DNA of 64,000 bases, from assembly GCA_051294375.1 (NCBI GenBank), contig CM119270.1, forward strand, positions 18,226,110-18,290,109. Direction: 5' to 3'. The notes below the pieces were generated by a model, which was given only the letters and a program-made list of their open reading frames with translations, was not told the origin of the DNA and did not search any database. Positions within the stretch are counted from its first letter, which is position 1. Each line of letters opens with the position of its first letter. Made by a program: the position numbers and the translations under genes. The stretch is from Paraspadella gotoi (Eukaryota > Chaetognatha). This document shows, piece by piece, positions 34,471 to 48,347 of the stretch.

Positions 34471-34649
34471 GAAAAAGACATGATCTCCGACATGATATTA
34501 GCTTATTAATTTCTAGGCGACGAAATATATATATATATATATAAATATAATAAGAAACGCGAGTCTGACAGAGAATCAATAACAGAAGGAGGAAAAAAAA
34601 AGAGGAGAAAGAGGAAATATAAATTAAGCGTTGAATCAATTGGAAACTT

Positions 34650-34674
34650 NNNNNNNNNNNNNNNNNNNNNNNNN
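34650..34674. other. 25-N placeholder; start of the N-free stretch
   Basis: Comparison with the reverse strand near 46795-46825 shows the flanks are nearly contiguous, so almost nothing is missing. From 34675 to 59231 there is not a single N, in contrast to everything before and after, which marks this interval as a different sequence source. Confidence 0.7.
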
Positions 34675-34723
34675 ACTTCTTCTCTTTTCTTCCTCAATAT
34701 TTCCTCCTTAATTGGCACGAAGA

Positions 34724-34860
<137 letters not shown>

Positions 34861-35224
34861 GGAAAATAGGGGAGGAGAAGAGGATGAAAGGAAAAAGGAA
34901 AGAAGAAGGGGATAGGTAGAAAAGGAAGGAAGGATTACGCTCTGCTCAGTCAAATCGAAACTAGAAATAAGAAACCGCGCGAAGAACCATGGAATTCTAA
35001 ACGACGAGACAAAGACGACAGACAAGACATCTGAGCAAAAACACACAATTGTTCGAAACAATAGACGATGAACATCCGAGAAAAAAAAAGTTAAACTGAA
35101 AAACCCGGAAAAAGTCGTGCGGAAAAGACGACGGGATATACAACGACAACGACGAAACGACAACAATCAACGCGGAGAGAGAAGACAGGAGACATCTCCG
35201 CAATCCGATATCCGTGAACTAAAT

Positions 35225-37440
35225 GATTTCCCGCGAGGCGAAACTCAATGAATGGCGCGCGAGGCCTCCAAATTTCTATCCCTTCTATTTTTATTTCTGC
35301 CTCTTAAAAAAATCTCTCGGGCTATTTCAAACCCCCTAATTTTTCTGGCAACTGTTTTAAAACTCAAACTGAAAAATTTAATTTCTAAATTCCTAAAACA
35401 AAATTAAAACAACGTGGGGTAAAAGTTTTTTTTAAACAACCGAACTAAAAACGATCTTAAATAGAAAAAAAATGATCATAGGTTAATTTTAAACGAACCG
35501 AAATGAATGCCGGCTTATGGGAAATGTGGCCTTTTTCCATTCGTTTCGCTCCAACTATTCTTATTCGTTTAACTGAGTTATTCAATTGGCTCTTTGAAGT
35601 GGAAGAATAGATTTTCGCCCAGGTCTGCCACAAAAATAGTTTTTAAAAATTATTTCTTTATTTAATTCAGTTAACTCCGATTCTTTAATATATTTTTTCT
35701 TTTTCAAAAAAATAATTGGAGGAAACACTGCAAGAATCCAAAATGACACATGAAATATGACGTATATGACGTAAAAGACAATGACGTTGGTTGACTAAAA
35801 TTAGGGATCAACGTCCAGAGATAATATAGGATTTCGAACTATTAGCAAAAGTAACTTTCAGGTTGGTCTTGACTAAATATTTAAACATCATTTTCAAAAA
35901 AAATTTATATTATACGTCTTGATTTAATACATTAAATATTACTTGTCCTTTTTTAATATTAATAGAAATTTTTTTTTTAGAAAATCTTAAAAGATGTTAT
36001 TTTGATTGGATCGATCTGGTTATGAAGGCCGGATGTAAAAGGTGATAAGATAGGAAATATATTCGGCTGGTGTGTTACAAAAATTGTTCTAGCGTTTGCT
36101 TGTGAAAAAATAAAAAACTGATAAAATCATCGAAAAGATGATGATGATGATGATTTTTAACGGTTTTTGCTTATTTTTGACTCACTTAATCATGAAAATA
36201 TTTAAAAAAAGAATTATACTTTGGGTAGACAACTTTTTATGAGCTATCTGAATCTGTCTTAAAATTTAAAAATTATCAAAACAACAATTTGGCCTTTTCC
36301 TATTTATAAATAATATTAAATTAATTATTTGGGTATAGAGCCAACATAAGAAAATGTTTTGTTCATTGAAAGTATACTTAACAATGTACTGGAGTGTTTC
36401 GCTTTGGTGAGCTTAAATCCATTCTAGAGTTTTTGATTCAACTCCATTGAGTGGGTTACACCTACTAAAATACGTTGTTCGCCTAAACTTATCAGCGGAG
36501 CACCGTGATGGTCGTACCATGATCTTTTTCGTAAATAGTTATCAAAGCATTGAAAACGTGCGCCGAAACTGGCGACTGAGACGCCGGAGAGACCGCGCAT
36601 TGTCCCACGCCGAGAGGGAATCGTTCTATTGTTGTGTCGAACTTATGACTCAAAAGCAGAAGCGAATTTTAAACTGAAAAAATATTTTTATCAAGTCTGA
36701 ATGCAAAAGATTCATTTTTAATCGAAGTTAAAAAAAATGTTTCAACAGAATATGTAAATTGAGATTAAAAGACGTTGTTTATTTTTAGACTGACTTCTTA
36801 TTTTTGTTTCATCTCCCAGTGTCATTAAGTGAAGGTGGTCGAGATAAACTTGCGAACAATTAATGAGAATGAATCGACTTTTAATGAATGAAAAAAAAGC
36901 CGAAATGGAATCGAGACAATGTGCTATTGCTTTTCATGGAGAGGACAGAGAAAGAAAGAAAGAGAAAACTTTGCTTTAAATTTGATAAACAAATCTCAAC
37001 ATTAAAAAATGATTATAAATTATTGTAAAGTTTTCCGAATAAGCGTTTGAACAATTATTTGTAGTAATGAACATTTCACATAAAATTGCGGTGGTGACTT
37101 TAATTTCTCTTCTGTAGAAAAATATCACTCAGGGTCTCCCAATTGATCACTCTTGGCAACCGATAACCGTTTACCATTTGTGCCACTTATTTGCCCTTAT
37201 TCCATTTCTATCACTCCGCACTCCTCCCTATCATTTTGCCACTCTTGCGTCACCTCCCCATAATTTTGCCACTCCCGTCACCCTCTCGTCATGTGCACTC
37301 TGTCCTCGTTCCTTTCGGTGGAGCCTCTTTTCACCTGAGTCACTTCCACGTCCAGGCGTTCAAAGCGCGAAGAGAAAAAGTGTTCCGGCCGTGCCAGCGT
37401 CCATCTCTTGTCTCTTCATCTCTCTCGACTCCGATCGTCT
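35225..37440 (+). repeat. Segment present three times (two direct, one inverted)
   Basis: This part of block A recurs directly at about 42330-43760 and inverted at about 44100-46330. Anchors: CTCGGGCTATTTCAAACCC at 35317 and 42410 and reversed near 46215; ATGTGGCCTTTTTCCATTCG at 35524 and 42583; and the ATTTTGCCACT 28-base repeat at 37230-37290, 43563-43615 and reversed at 44330-44410. It is intron sequence; no exon is supported inside it. The three copies disagree at roughly every ten to twenty bases, mostly by indels. Confidence 0.85.
37225..37300. repeat. 28-base minisatellite
   Basis: Units of ATCATTTTGCCACTCCGTCA plus CCCTCCCC, clearest in the direct copy at 43559-43615, recur about three times. 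It lies in intron 2. Confidence 0.7.
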
Positions 37441-38351
37441 CTCTCTCCTCCAGTCTCTTGCTTCCTCCCCTTCTCTCTCTCTCATATCTCTCTTCTCTAT
37501 CTCTCTCTCTCTCTCTCTCTTCCTCTCTCTCTCTCTTCTCCTCTCTGCTCCCTCTCTCCTATCCTGCTCTCTCTCCTCATCTCTCATCCATCTTCCCTCT
37601 CCTTCCTCCACCTATAGAATCCTTTAATTTATTTTTTTTTATTTTTAAAAAAAAGTTTTTTAATTCCTCAAACTCGGCGCCACAACCCGACTGGGACGGG
37701 CGACTCCATCTCACGTCCCATGTTGGCGTCGGATCGAGAAAGAGAAATTTCTCTTTTCTTATTCTTCTTTTTTTACGTCATTTTTAAAATCCTTTACCTC
37801 ATCTTCCCTCATTATTGTCATTGACGATTTACTAAAAAAAAAAACTTTTCATCTATCTTAATTTAAATGTAGGTAAAAGGTTAAAAAAATGAATTTTATT
37901 TTATTATTTTATGCTACTTTTATTTCATTGTAGAGTGTGGGACCTTGTTCGACTGAACCAATTATTGAATGGAGTTTCTTTCCCATTCAATTATCTCATG
38001 TAATTTCTAATACTTGTCTTTTCATACATTCTTTATATTTGTTCCTGCTCTGTGTCCTGATCCTGTCTGTCTCTCCGTACCTCATCTCTCTCTCTCTCTT
38101 CTCCTCCTTTCTTCTCTCACTCCTTCTCTCCTCTCTCTCTACTCTTCTTCTCGTCTCTCTCTCTCTCCTCTTCTCTCTCTCTCTCTCTTCTCTCTCACGT
38201 TGTCCACTTTCCAGGTCTTTTTTATTCTCCTGCATCTAACACGGAAACCAAAGGCGGCCAAAAGCCGGCGCGGAAAATGTGCTACGAATTCCGATTTGAT
38301 AGAGAGAGAGAGAGCGAGAGGAGAGAAAGAGAGAGAGAAGAGAGAAGAGAG

Positions 38352-38405
<54 letters not shown>

Positions 38406-38439
38406 GAAAATAAATTCGAATCGATTTTCGTCGTTTTAA

Positions 38440-38620
38440 CGCCAAATTGCTTTTGCCATTACCGATGACGATGACGACGGACGACGACCGACAATGGACG
38501 AGACGAAGATGAAAGACGGTGACGACGTACGACGATGGACGTCGTCGACGACGACTGACTGACGACAACGTCGACGACGTTGCCTATGACGGAACGACCC
38601 AAAAAAATGATGAAAACGAC
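38440..38620. repeat. GAC-triplet repeat (noisy copy)
   Basis: GACGACG-rich sequence with GACGTCGTCGACGACG palindromic segments. The cleaner version is at 59860-59990. Confidence 0.7.
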
Positions 38621-39236
38621 GATGACGAAAAGAGATTTCCGTTTCCACGGAAACGGAGGACTTCTAAAGATGCGAGTCGAACAGTTAGATTTTTCCAAAG
38701 CGCAATTAATTATATATGGCTATCGCTTTCGCCATTTAACAGATTTTTATTTCCGCATGATCACATCCTTCTCGCCCTCGTTACGCATGTCCACCGCATG
38801 GCACGGAATCCTGTGAACTTAATGAAAATACGCAAATGTGAAGGATACACAAAAAAAAGAAAAAAACGAAAAATCTTTGAATCTCTCACTTTCTTCTTGT
38901 TCGCTACTCAATCACGCAGGAACTACACTTACCTACTTTTAAGCGCTATCCTTTCATACCTCTCTCGTCGTCTCTCTCTTCTCTCCTCTCTCTCTCTCTC
39001 CCTCTTCTCTCTCTCTCTCTCTCTCTCGTCTCTCCCTCGTCTCTCGTCTCTCTCTCTCTCTCTCTCATCTCTCTCTTTCTCTTTTTCCTCAGTCATCATC
39101 AATTTATTCGACGAGTTCCAACTTTTCTCCATTATTTTTTTATCCATCTTTTTCGGCTTCCACTTCTTTTTTAGGTTGGACCTCTTCTTGTTCTTTTAAT
39201 CCCTCTCTCTCTTCTCTTCTCTCTCTCTCTCTACTC

Positions 39237-39278
<42 letters not shown>

Positions 39279-40777
39279 TCGTCTTCCTCTCACAATTGCT
39301 AAAAGATAAAAAAGGAAAAAAGGCCGTGGCAGTTTCAAGCCGAGATTTCCTCGTTTTCTATTTCTCGTTTCTCCCGATGTTGAATATTAGCAGACAGTCG
39401 GTGGCGACAGAAGGAGACTTCTTTAATTCCAGTCAAATCTCGTGAAAAACTAGTTAGTCCCAAGAACGTGGCAACAATTCACACGTCGAAAACTGTGTCA
39501 AATACACCGAGATTTTCATAAAATTTGTATATGAGTCAGTCGCTTAAATATTTCTTTTGACATTGTCAAGTAATTAAGAATACAGCAAACAAAGAAAACA
39601 AAAATTTAATAAAAACTTACAATTTAATTCATGGAGAGAAGAGAGAGAGACTGAAGAGAAGATGGAGAGAAGAGAGAGAGAGAGAGAGAAGACGAGAGTG
39701 AGAGAGAGAGAGAGTAACTTGGACGTTGAATTAAAAAGCAAATGACTAATAGAGCAAAGTCCACAAAGTAGAACCCACGACATTGAATGTACTGGCTGAA
39801 ATGTAACCTAACGTTAACACTATATTATTAGCAATAACAGAGGAACGGTGTATTTCAAGGGTGTTGCGGCGCATTACTTTTCTATTTTACTTAGTCTTTT
39901 CCTTTAAAAACAAGAGAAGCGGCGCCCGAGTAATCAGCTTAGATCTTGAATTTTTAACAAATGAGCAACAAACTAAGGCAACGGTTATTAAGGTTTTTAA
40001 GTATAGTGGGACCACGACCATACCAACATCGACACGACCGAACGAAAAAGTGACCTTACTAGAGTTGCTCCCCCGTCGAGTCTCGCGGCGCAACTAAAAA
40101 TGTATATACTTGATTTTGAATATAAAGAAGCTCCGGATATCCGCGTTGGTTCCTTCAATGCGATTAAATTCATTTAGAAATCCCACGTTTTCTGAGATTG
40201 AAAAGAAGAAGCACATTTGGACGCCTTCGTTGAAAGAAGGAAAATTCATCAAAGGCTTCTTCGTTATAATTAGAAAGTTAAAATATATTAGAAATATAAT
40301 AGATATTTTATTTAAAAATCCTCGTAGGATAGTGGTTAGCATTGAGGTAGAAAAACTTTTTTTTATATCAGAGGGGAGAAACAAGTATTAATATCAAACT
40401 CTTGAAACGCGAAAATAGTTTAGGCAAAAAAATAAAATAAAGGTTCAATACAAATATGTCAAATAAGAGATCAACAGAGTTAATCTCAATTTAGAGATAT
40501 TAACGCACTCAAAGAATCATCTTTATAACATATAGTGCGATTATTAGAGAATATTCTCTTTCAAATTTGAAAAGGATGGCAGTATAAAGAGCATATATAA
40601 AATGATCGGCAGCGTCTCGTCACACAAATGTTACAATTTTTTAATTGCCTTTGAAATGTTATTTGGAATGTGAGAGTGTTGTATTTCGTGCGAAACATTT
40701 TAATGTTATAATGCTATTTAGTGGTAAAGACCAACATTCACTGACTACATTATTTTTTTTCTATTCTTTTTTTACAG

Positions 40778-40869
40778 TGGGGTGCGATTATTGTGGACGT
40801 GCAAGTCCTGTCCTCTTTCATTTTCCTTTCATGCTTTGGCAATTCCTTCGCCATAAACTCAGAGTTCAG
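40778..40869 (+). pseudogene. Innexin exon 3, frameshifted duplicate
   Basis: The same exon as 61976-62065, with acceptor TTTTTTACAG intact. Indels within the first 30 bases (TGGGGTGCG for TGGGTGCCG, then GTGGACGTGCAAG for TTGACGTTGCAG) destroy the frame. These look like sequencing errors, not decay, because the non-coding flanks show the same error rate. Confidence 0.8.
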
Positions 40870-40899
40870 GGTTAACGGAGGGATATAAAGACTGATAAG

Positions 40900-40943
<44 letters not shown>

Positions 40944-41274
40944 GAGAGAGAGAGGGAGAGAGAGAGAGAGAGAATCATTTGATAGACAGCGCATACGCAA
41001 AATGATTTATTAGAAACTATAGGAAACAATGTTTTTAGCTTGATTTTCTTTCTCTCTCGCCTCGTCTCTCTTGCTCTCTCTCTCTTCTCTCTCTTACTCT
41101 CTCACTCCCTCTCTCTCTCCTCTCTTTAACTCTATCTCTTAAACAGAGTTATTTTTTCAGTCACATATTCAAGGAACAACAAATATATCAACAGTTTTCA
41201 CATTTATATAACAAAAATAGTAAAATAACAAAGCGTAACTGTAGTATTCAACAAAAAAACAAAAAAGGCATCAG

Positions 41275-41417
41275 ATTAGAGACGTAAAAATTGGGTTACC
41301 AACATCGACCTTCAGGTCAATCGCTCATCAACGGCTGCAGACAAGTGGCCAAGTTTCACATCAAGAAAAATACACAAAGATGCGCTGCTTCTTTGAATTC
41401 TGCGAAGAGTTCGACAG
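41275..41417 (+). pseudogene. Innexin exon 4, error-containing duplicate
   Basis: Counterpart of 62468-62607 with extra bases. The donor reads CAGGAAGACT where the clean copy reads CAGGTGAAGACT, so the GT is missing here. Confidence 0.75.
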
Positions 41418-41773
41418 GAAGACTAGACTGAAGAGAGCTGATGGAATTCGGTGTAGTTAATATCTATAAAATTGTTTTTAATCAAGCTTAAAAAATATGT
41501 TTGGTGGGGCTTGCGTTCGGTATGGAATTGGTATCTCGATTGTGGATGGTCAAAACTGAGTAACTTAGTTAGACTCGAAGGATCAGACTGCAGGGGTCCA
41601 CGTTGACAAGATTACTTGTTTTGACATATTTTTTTATTTTAAAAATGTACAGTTTATAATTTTTATTTTAGGAGTAAACTTTATACGTGACCTATAAGTG
41701 AATTAAATATCTTTTAAAATTTAAATTTTTTTTTTTTTTGTAAATTTTAATGTTTTATTTCTCTTTCACTCAG

Positions 41774-42242
41774 CATCACAATATTATCCAACGACACCAC
41801 CCACTATTTTCTAAAAACCACCTTCTTCCACCCGCCCAACTTTCCACTCTCACCATTCCCCCTTCCCGGATCCCGACCCCCAAAATCACCCCGCCCCCAC
41901 CCCAACTCAAAAAAAACAAACCCAGATCAACAAATACGAAATTCATACCACACGACACGAATTGCCCAGCAGGGGTGTTGTCAAAAGCCAAGCAGTTTAC
42001 ATCTGCGTGGGTTCGTCACTTATGGCAACTTACCTCTACTTTCTTCTCTCCTTCATCAAAGCGTTGTACATCTTCAACCTGGTGGGTCAGCTCTACTGCC
42101 TCACCCTCTTCCTCGGGACGGGACCACCGTGCTGCCACGCGGGGGTCAACGTCCTCGCGGCCTTATCTACGAAGAGAGCTTGTGATCTTCCCTTCGGTTC
42201 CCCATCCAAGACCATTTGCGAGTACTTCCGCGCATGCAGCAG
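41774..42242 (+). pseudogene. Innexin exon 5, frameshifted duplicate
   Basis: Begins after a strong acceptor (TTATTTCTCTTTCACTCAG) and ends before GTACGG. It supplies the segment that is N in the cleaner copy. From the acceptor to the TGTTGTCAAAAG landmark the distance is 202 bases, which with the 2-base overhang of exon 4 keeps the frame. The intervening codons are proline- and asparagine-rich. Downstream, insertions (ATGGCAACTTACC, CCACGCGGGG) break the TM3 and loop-2 codons. Confidence 0.75.
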
Positions 42243-42329
42243 GTACGGGCTCGTTTGGGGGCACAGAAAGTTTCAGTGTAGGGCGGATAGTTCGTGGATG
42301 TTGTTGATGGGCACCCCCGATCCGTTGAC

Positions 42330-43764
42330 TAATGATTCCCCGGGCGAAACTCAGAATGGCGCGAGGCTCCAAATTCTTCGCCCTTTTTTATTTCTGCCTT
42401 TAAAAATCTCGGGCTATTTCAAACCCTAATTTTTCTGGCAATGTTAAAACTCAAACTAAAATTTATTTCTAATCCTAAATCAAATTAAAAACGTGGTAAA
42501 GTTTTTTTAAACGCGACTAAAAACGATTAAATACAATGTATCATAGGTTAATTTTAAACCCGAAATGAAGCGCTTATGGGAAATGTGGCCTTTTTCCATT
42601 CGTTCGCTCCATATTTCTTCGTTTAACTGATTAATTGGTTGAAGTGGAAGAATAGATTTCGCGTCTGCCAAAAATAGTTTTAAATTTATTTCTTTATTTA
42701 ATTAGTTACTTTCGTTCTTTAATATATTTTTTTTTATTTCAAAAAAATAATGAAAACTGAGAATCCAAAATGACACATTGAAATAATGACGTAATATGAC
42801 GTAAAAGACAATGACGTTGTGACTAAAATGACCCAAAATGACTTAATGACATAAAGTGGCTAAATAGTTGTTCGCTAAAATTTTCGGGAGACCTTCCAAT
42901 CTTTTTTAAATATTATCAAATTGAAAACTCGCCCAAACTGCGACTAAGCCAAGAGACGCCCATTTCCCACGCCGAGAGCGAATCGTTCTATTTTCAACTT
43001 CGACTCAAAGAGAATTCGAAATTTTTAAACCGAAAAAAATTTTTATCATCTGAATCAAAAGATTCATTTTTAATCGAAGTTAAAAAAAAATGTTCACAGC
43101 AATATGTAAATGAGATTAAAAGACGTTGTATTATTTTAACGACTTCTTTCATTTTGTTTCATCTCCCATGTCACTTAGTGAAGGTGGTCGAGATAAAACT
43201 TGCGAACAAAATGAGATGAATCGATTTAATGGAATGAAAAAAAAGCGAATGGAATCGAACAATGTGCTATTGCTTTTCATGGAGAGGGACAGAGAAAGAA
43301 AGAAAGAGAAAACTTTGCTTTAAATTGATAAACAAACCAATATTAAAATGAATTATAAATATTGTAAAGTTTTCCGATAAGCGTTTGAACAATTATTTGT
43401 AGTATGAACATTTCATAAAAATTCGGTGGGTGACTTTATTTTCTTTCTGTGAAAATATCACTCAGGGTCTCCACAATTGTATCCCTCTGGCACCGATAAC
43501 CTTCTACCATTTTGCCACTTATTTGCCCTTATTCCATTTTATCACTCCGTCACTCTCCCTATCATTTTGCCACTCCGTCACCCTCCCCATAATTTTGCCA
43601 CTCCGTCACCCTCTCGTCATGTGCCACTCTGTCTCGTGTCCTTTCGGGTGGAGCCTCTTTTCACCTGAGTCACTTCCACGTCAGGCGTTCAACAGGCGAA
43701 GAGAAAAAAGGTTCCGCGTGCCAGCGTCCTCTCTCTGTTTCTCTCTCTCTCTCTCTCTCTCTCC
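42330..43764 (+). repeat. Direct noisy copy of 35225-37440
   Basis: Begins where block C stops matching (about 42265-42330) and ends in a CT run at about 43740-43762. The sequence then turns round and reads block A backwards. It contains the TGACGT-rich segment at 42785-42860. Confidence 0.85.
42785..42860. repeat. Cluster of AATGAC/TGACGTAA motifs
   Basis: AATGACGTAA, TATGACGTAAAA, CAATGACGTTG, AAATGACCC, AAATGACTTAATGAC follow one another every 10-14 bases, forming a degenerate short-period repeat with CRE-like cores. Copies are at about 35745-35800 and reversed at 45790-45845. Confidence 0.6.
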
Positions 43765-43998
43765 ATGACGCAAGAATAAGAAGAATAAGAAAAGAGACAT
43801 TTCTCTCTCGATCCGACGCCACATGGCGAGGAGAGGGGAGTCGCTCCGTCCCAGTCGGTTGTGGCCCCGGAGTTTGAGGAAATTTAAAACTTTTTTTAAA
43901 AATAAAAAAATAAATTAAAGGATTCTATAGGTGAGAGATAGGAAGGATGGAGAGAGAGAGAGGGCAGGGAGGAGAGAGAGACCAGGGAGGGAGGGAGT

Positions 43999-44038
<40 letters not shown>

Positions 44039-46678
44039 AGAGAGATCAGAGCGAATACGGTCACGTAGAGTGATATCCGTGATGTTTACTTCTGACTCTC
44101 AATCTTCCGGCTGGTAATGATACGAGAGAGGAGAGATGAGAGAACGATGATAGAGACGTAAGAGAGAAACATGAGAGAGGACGCTGGCCGCGGAGCAACC
44201 TTGATTTCTCTTTCGACCGGTGTCGAACGCCTGTAACGTCGTGGAAGTGACTCAGGGTGACAAAGTATGTGCTCCACCACGAATAGACACGAAGACAGAG
44301 TGCACATGACGATGATAGCGGTGACTCGAAGTGGCAATAATTATGGGTGAGGGTGACGGAGTGCTTAAAATGACTAGGGAGAGTGACGGAATGATGAAAA
44401 TTGGAATAGGGCAAATAAGGTCAAATTCGGCACTAGAAGGCTTATCTCGGTGCCAGAGCGATACAATTGTTGGAGAACCGCATGGATGTGATATTTGTTC
44501 ACAGAGAAGAAATAACATCACCCACCGAATTTTTAATGAAATGTTACATACTACAATATAATTGTTTCAATCGCTTATCGGGAAAAGCTTTACAATATTT
44601 ATGAATTCATTTTATATATTGGGTTGTTTACTCAATTTAAAGCAAAGTTTTCTCTTTTCTTCTTTTCTCTGATCCCTCTCCATGGACAAAGCAAATAGCA
44701 CATTTGTTCGATTCCATTCGCTTTTTTTCATTCCATTAAATCGATATTCATCTTTACTTTTGCTCTCGCAAGGTTTTATCTCGACCACCTATACTAAGTG
44801 GACATGGGAGATGAAACTGAAAAATGATTATATGAAGTCGAGTTAAAATACTACAACGTTCTTTTAATCTCATTTACAATATCGCTGTGAGATCATGTTT
44901 TTTCTTAACTTCGGATTAAAAAGATGAATCTTTTGATTAGAATGATAAAAATTTTTTTCGGTTTAAAAATTTCGAATTCTCTTTTGAGGTCGAAGTTGGG
45001 AAAATAGACGATTCGCTCTCGGACGCCTGGCTTGTCGCACGTAAGTGGGAAGATGAGCGTCTCTTGGCTTAGTCGCAGTTTCGGCGAGTTTTTCAATTGA
45101 TTAATATTTAAAAAGATTGGAATCTCCGCGAAAATTTTATGTCGAACATACTATTTGTAGGGTAACCCCACTCAATGGAGTGAATCAAAAATTTTAGAAT
45201 GATTTATGCTTCAAACAAAATTTTATAACATTCTTTAAGTATACTTCAATTGAAACAAAACATTCTATGTGGCTCTTACCCATAATAATTTAATTTTTAA
45301 TATTTTATTTATAAATAGGAAAGGCCAAATTTTTTTTTGATAATTTTTAAATTATTTAAGATCAGATTCAGATAGCTCATAAAAAGTTGTCGTACCCAAG
45401 TATAATGTTCTTTTTTTAAATATTTTTCATGATAGAGTGAGTCAAAAATTAAGAAAAACCGTAAAAAGGAATCATCATCATCATCATCTTTCGAGTGATT
45501 TTATCAGTTGTTTTAATTTTTTAACATAGAAAAAAGGTAAGAATTTTTAAAGAGCTTGTAATTAATATGTTCCTATTTAACTTTTTAATGCTCTACAGGA
45601 ATCCCATCAAAAATTTTAAGATTTCTTAAAAAAAATTTTACTAATATTTAAAAAGACAAGTAATATTTAATGTATTAATCAAGACGCTACTAGAATATAA
45701 ATTTTTTGAAATATATTGTTTAAATATTTAGTCAAGACAACTGAAAGTACTTTGTAATAGTCGAAATTTATATATTATCTCTGGAGTTGATCCCTAATTT
45801 TATGTCACACACTCATTGTCTTTTACGTCATATTACGTCATTAATTCAAATGTGTCATTTGGATTTCTCAGGTTTTCATTATTTTTTTGAAATAAAAAAA
45901 AATATATTAAAGAAACGAATAGTAACTAATTAAATAAAGAGAATAAATCTTAAAACTATTTTTGGCAGACGCGAAATCTATTCTTCCACTTCAAAACCAA
46001 TTAATCAGTTAAACGAAGAAATATTTCGGGATTGCGAACCGGAATGGAAAAGGCCACATTTCCCATAAGCGCTTCATTTCGGGTTTAAAATTACCTATTT
46101 ACATTGTATTTAATCGTTTTAGTCGCGTTTTAAAAAAACTTTACCACGTTTTTACATTTGTTTTAGGATTAGAAATAAATTTATTTGAGTTTTAACATTG
46201 CCAGACAAATTAGGGTTTGAAATAGCCCGAGATTTTTAAAGGCAAAGAAATAAAAAAGGGGGTAAAATTTGCAGCCTCGCGGTCTTTTTCTGGGAGTTTG
46301 GCCCGGGAATCATTAGTCAACGGGATCGGGAGATGTCCCTTTCTTTCTGCTCCGCGTTGTTGTTGTCGTCGTCGTTTGTCGTTGTTATCCACGTTCGTTC
46401 TTTTCCACATTTTTCCGGCTTTTTTTTCTTTCATTTCCAACATTTTTTTTCTCGATGTCATTGTCTTTGTCTCTTTGTCGTACGTCTTTGTCGTCGTGCT
46501 TTGTCGTCGGTCTTTTGTCGTCGTTAGAATTCCTGGTTCTCGGTTTTCTTTATTTCTTATTTCGATTTCGACTGAGAGCAGAGCGTAAATCCTTCCTTCC
46601 TTTTCTACCTATCCCTTCTTCTTTCCTTTTCCTTTCATTCCTCTCTCCTCCCTTTTCCCAATCTCTCTCTCTCTCTCG

Positions 46679-46712
<34 letters not shown>

Positions 46713-46720
46713 CTCTTCTC

Positions 46721-46764
<44 letters not shown>

Positions 46765-47078
46765 CCTCTCTCTTCGGTTTGCCAAATTAAGAGAAGAAAT
46801 ATGAGGAAAAAAGAGAGATAGTTTCCAATTGATCAACGGCCTATATTTAATTTTTTCTCTTCTCCTCTTTTTTTTTCCTCCTTCTGTTATTCGATTCTCT
46901 GATCAACTCGCGTTTCTTATTTATTATTATATATTATATATATATATTTCGTCGCCTAGAATTAATAAGCTAAAGATCATGTCGGAAGATCATGTCTTTT
47001 TCAATCGTCGAAGAGGAGGAGAAAGTAGGAAAGAGAGACATTCTGTTTCTTTCTTTCTTTCTTTCTTCTTTCTTGTTT

Positions 47079-47110
<32 letters not shown>

Positions 47111-48347
47111 TTCTTTCTTTCTTTCTTTCTTTCTTTCTCTTCTCAAGGGCTTCGGGTTCAAAAGGTCGCGGGACACGCGTCGTGTCTTCGATTCCGCGTT
47201 TGGTCACGCCATCTCAAAGAATGAGGGACACGAGAGTGAATAAGAAAAAGAGCAGGAGACAAAGAAACGATAAAAGAAGGGAAAGAAAAAAGGAGGAAGG
47301 AGAAGAGAAGGAGACAAAGAAAATAAGGGAATAATAAGTAAATTAGAAGCGAAGAAGGAGACAAAGAAAAAGAAAGGACGAAAGAAAAAAGGAGGAATGA
47401 GAAGAGAAGGATAGCAAGAAAATAAAGGATGTAAGCACTTAAAGCAGTAAGAAGAGAAGGAGAGAGGAGACAAAGAAATGTGAAGACGTAATAAGTAAGA
47501 AGAGAATGAGAGAAGAGACAATGAAATTGTGAAGGACGTTTTACAAAAGGAAAGAGGAAAGAACAAAGAAGATTAAAGAGAAGTAGGAGAAGAAAAGAAG
47601 GAGAGGCAAGAGAATTAAAACGGAGAAGACAGAAGGTGAAAGAGGAAGAAAAAAGAAAAAAAGTCTCGCGGCTACAAATTAGATTAAAGTAATAAGAGAA
47701 GAAAGAATAGACGTCGCTGAGGACAAAAGCGAATTTGAAGATATACGATTGATGTAATCAAACTCACCGCACGGACTCTCACCATACTAACCACACAGCT
47801 CAATCACGTGCACTCAGCCCAATCACTTGCCTCACCCAGCCTCAATCACGTGCACGCACAGCTCAAATCAGTACACACAATAAATACGTAAATTAAAACT
47901 CCAAAAAGCCCAAAATCAAAACTGTTATAAAAACTCCTCAACCCTGAAAAACCCTTAGAACCGTTTTAAAACTGCCCGAAAACCTCGCAAATTGCCAAAA
48001 AAACCCTATGGTTAAACTTAGTATAATATAGCTACTGCGTAAATTTTAAAAATTTATAAATATTTTAGGCATTGTATTAATCACCAATAAAACTGTTTTC
48101 CTTAATATATATTTTTTATATTATTAATCTTCATTGTACAATGTTGTTTCATTTTTCACTTAGAATTATAATAAAAAAATTCAATTATAATAACTACCGC
48201 TTACGCCAAAAACCTCAACTCCCGAACCCCACAGACACGAAAAACTCCCAAACAAAACGAAAAAAAAAAAACCCCCCAAAACAAACAAGACAAAACTCAG
48301 GAAGACTCCCGAGTTGGACCTCTCCCGTTTTTTTAAACGTACTCCAC

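Larger units (their letters stand above)
37776..42265 (+). repeat. Block C, noisy copy of the exon 3-5 region
   Basis: Matches 59257-63425 in the same orientation. Anchors: ATTGTCATTGACGATT at 37814 and 59294; TTTACGCCAAATTG-type sequence at 38435 and 59829; TTGTATATGAGTCAG at 39523 and 60843; TCCTTCAATGCGAT at 40151 and 61340; and exons 3-5. It fills places that are N in the other copy (for example 62108-62313 and 63002-63155). Innexin exons here carry frameshifts. Confidence 0.88.

Noticed and set aside
36447-36677. 76-codon frame with an arginine-rich middle, and its counterpart at 44905-45096 (-)
   Set aside because: Three copies of the locus give three different frames and an indel of about 25 bases. 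No conserved peptide emerges.
40094-40391. Opposed ~95-codon frames on both strands
   Set aside because: In the cleaner copy (61283-61570) both are interrupted, so neither is conserved. The sequence is AT-rich intron.
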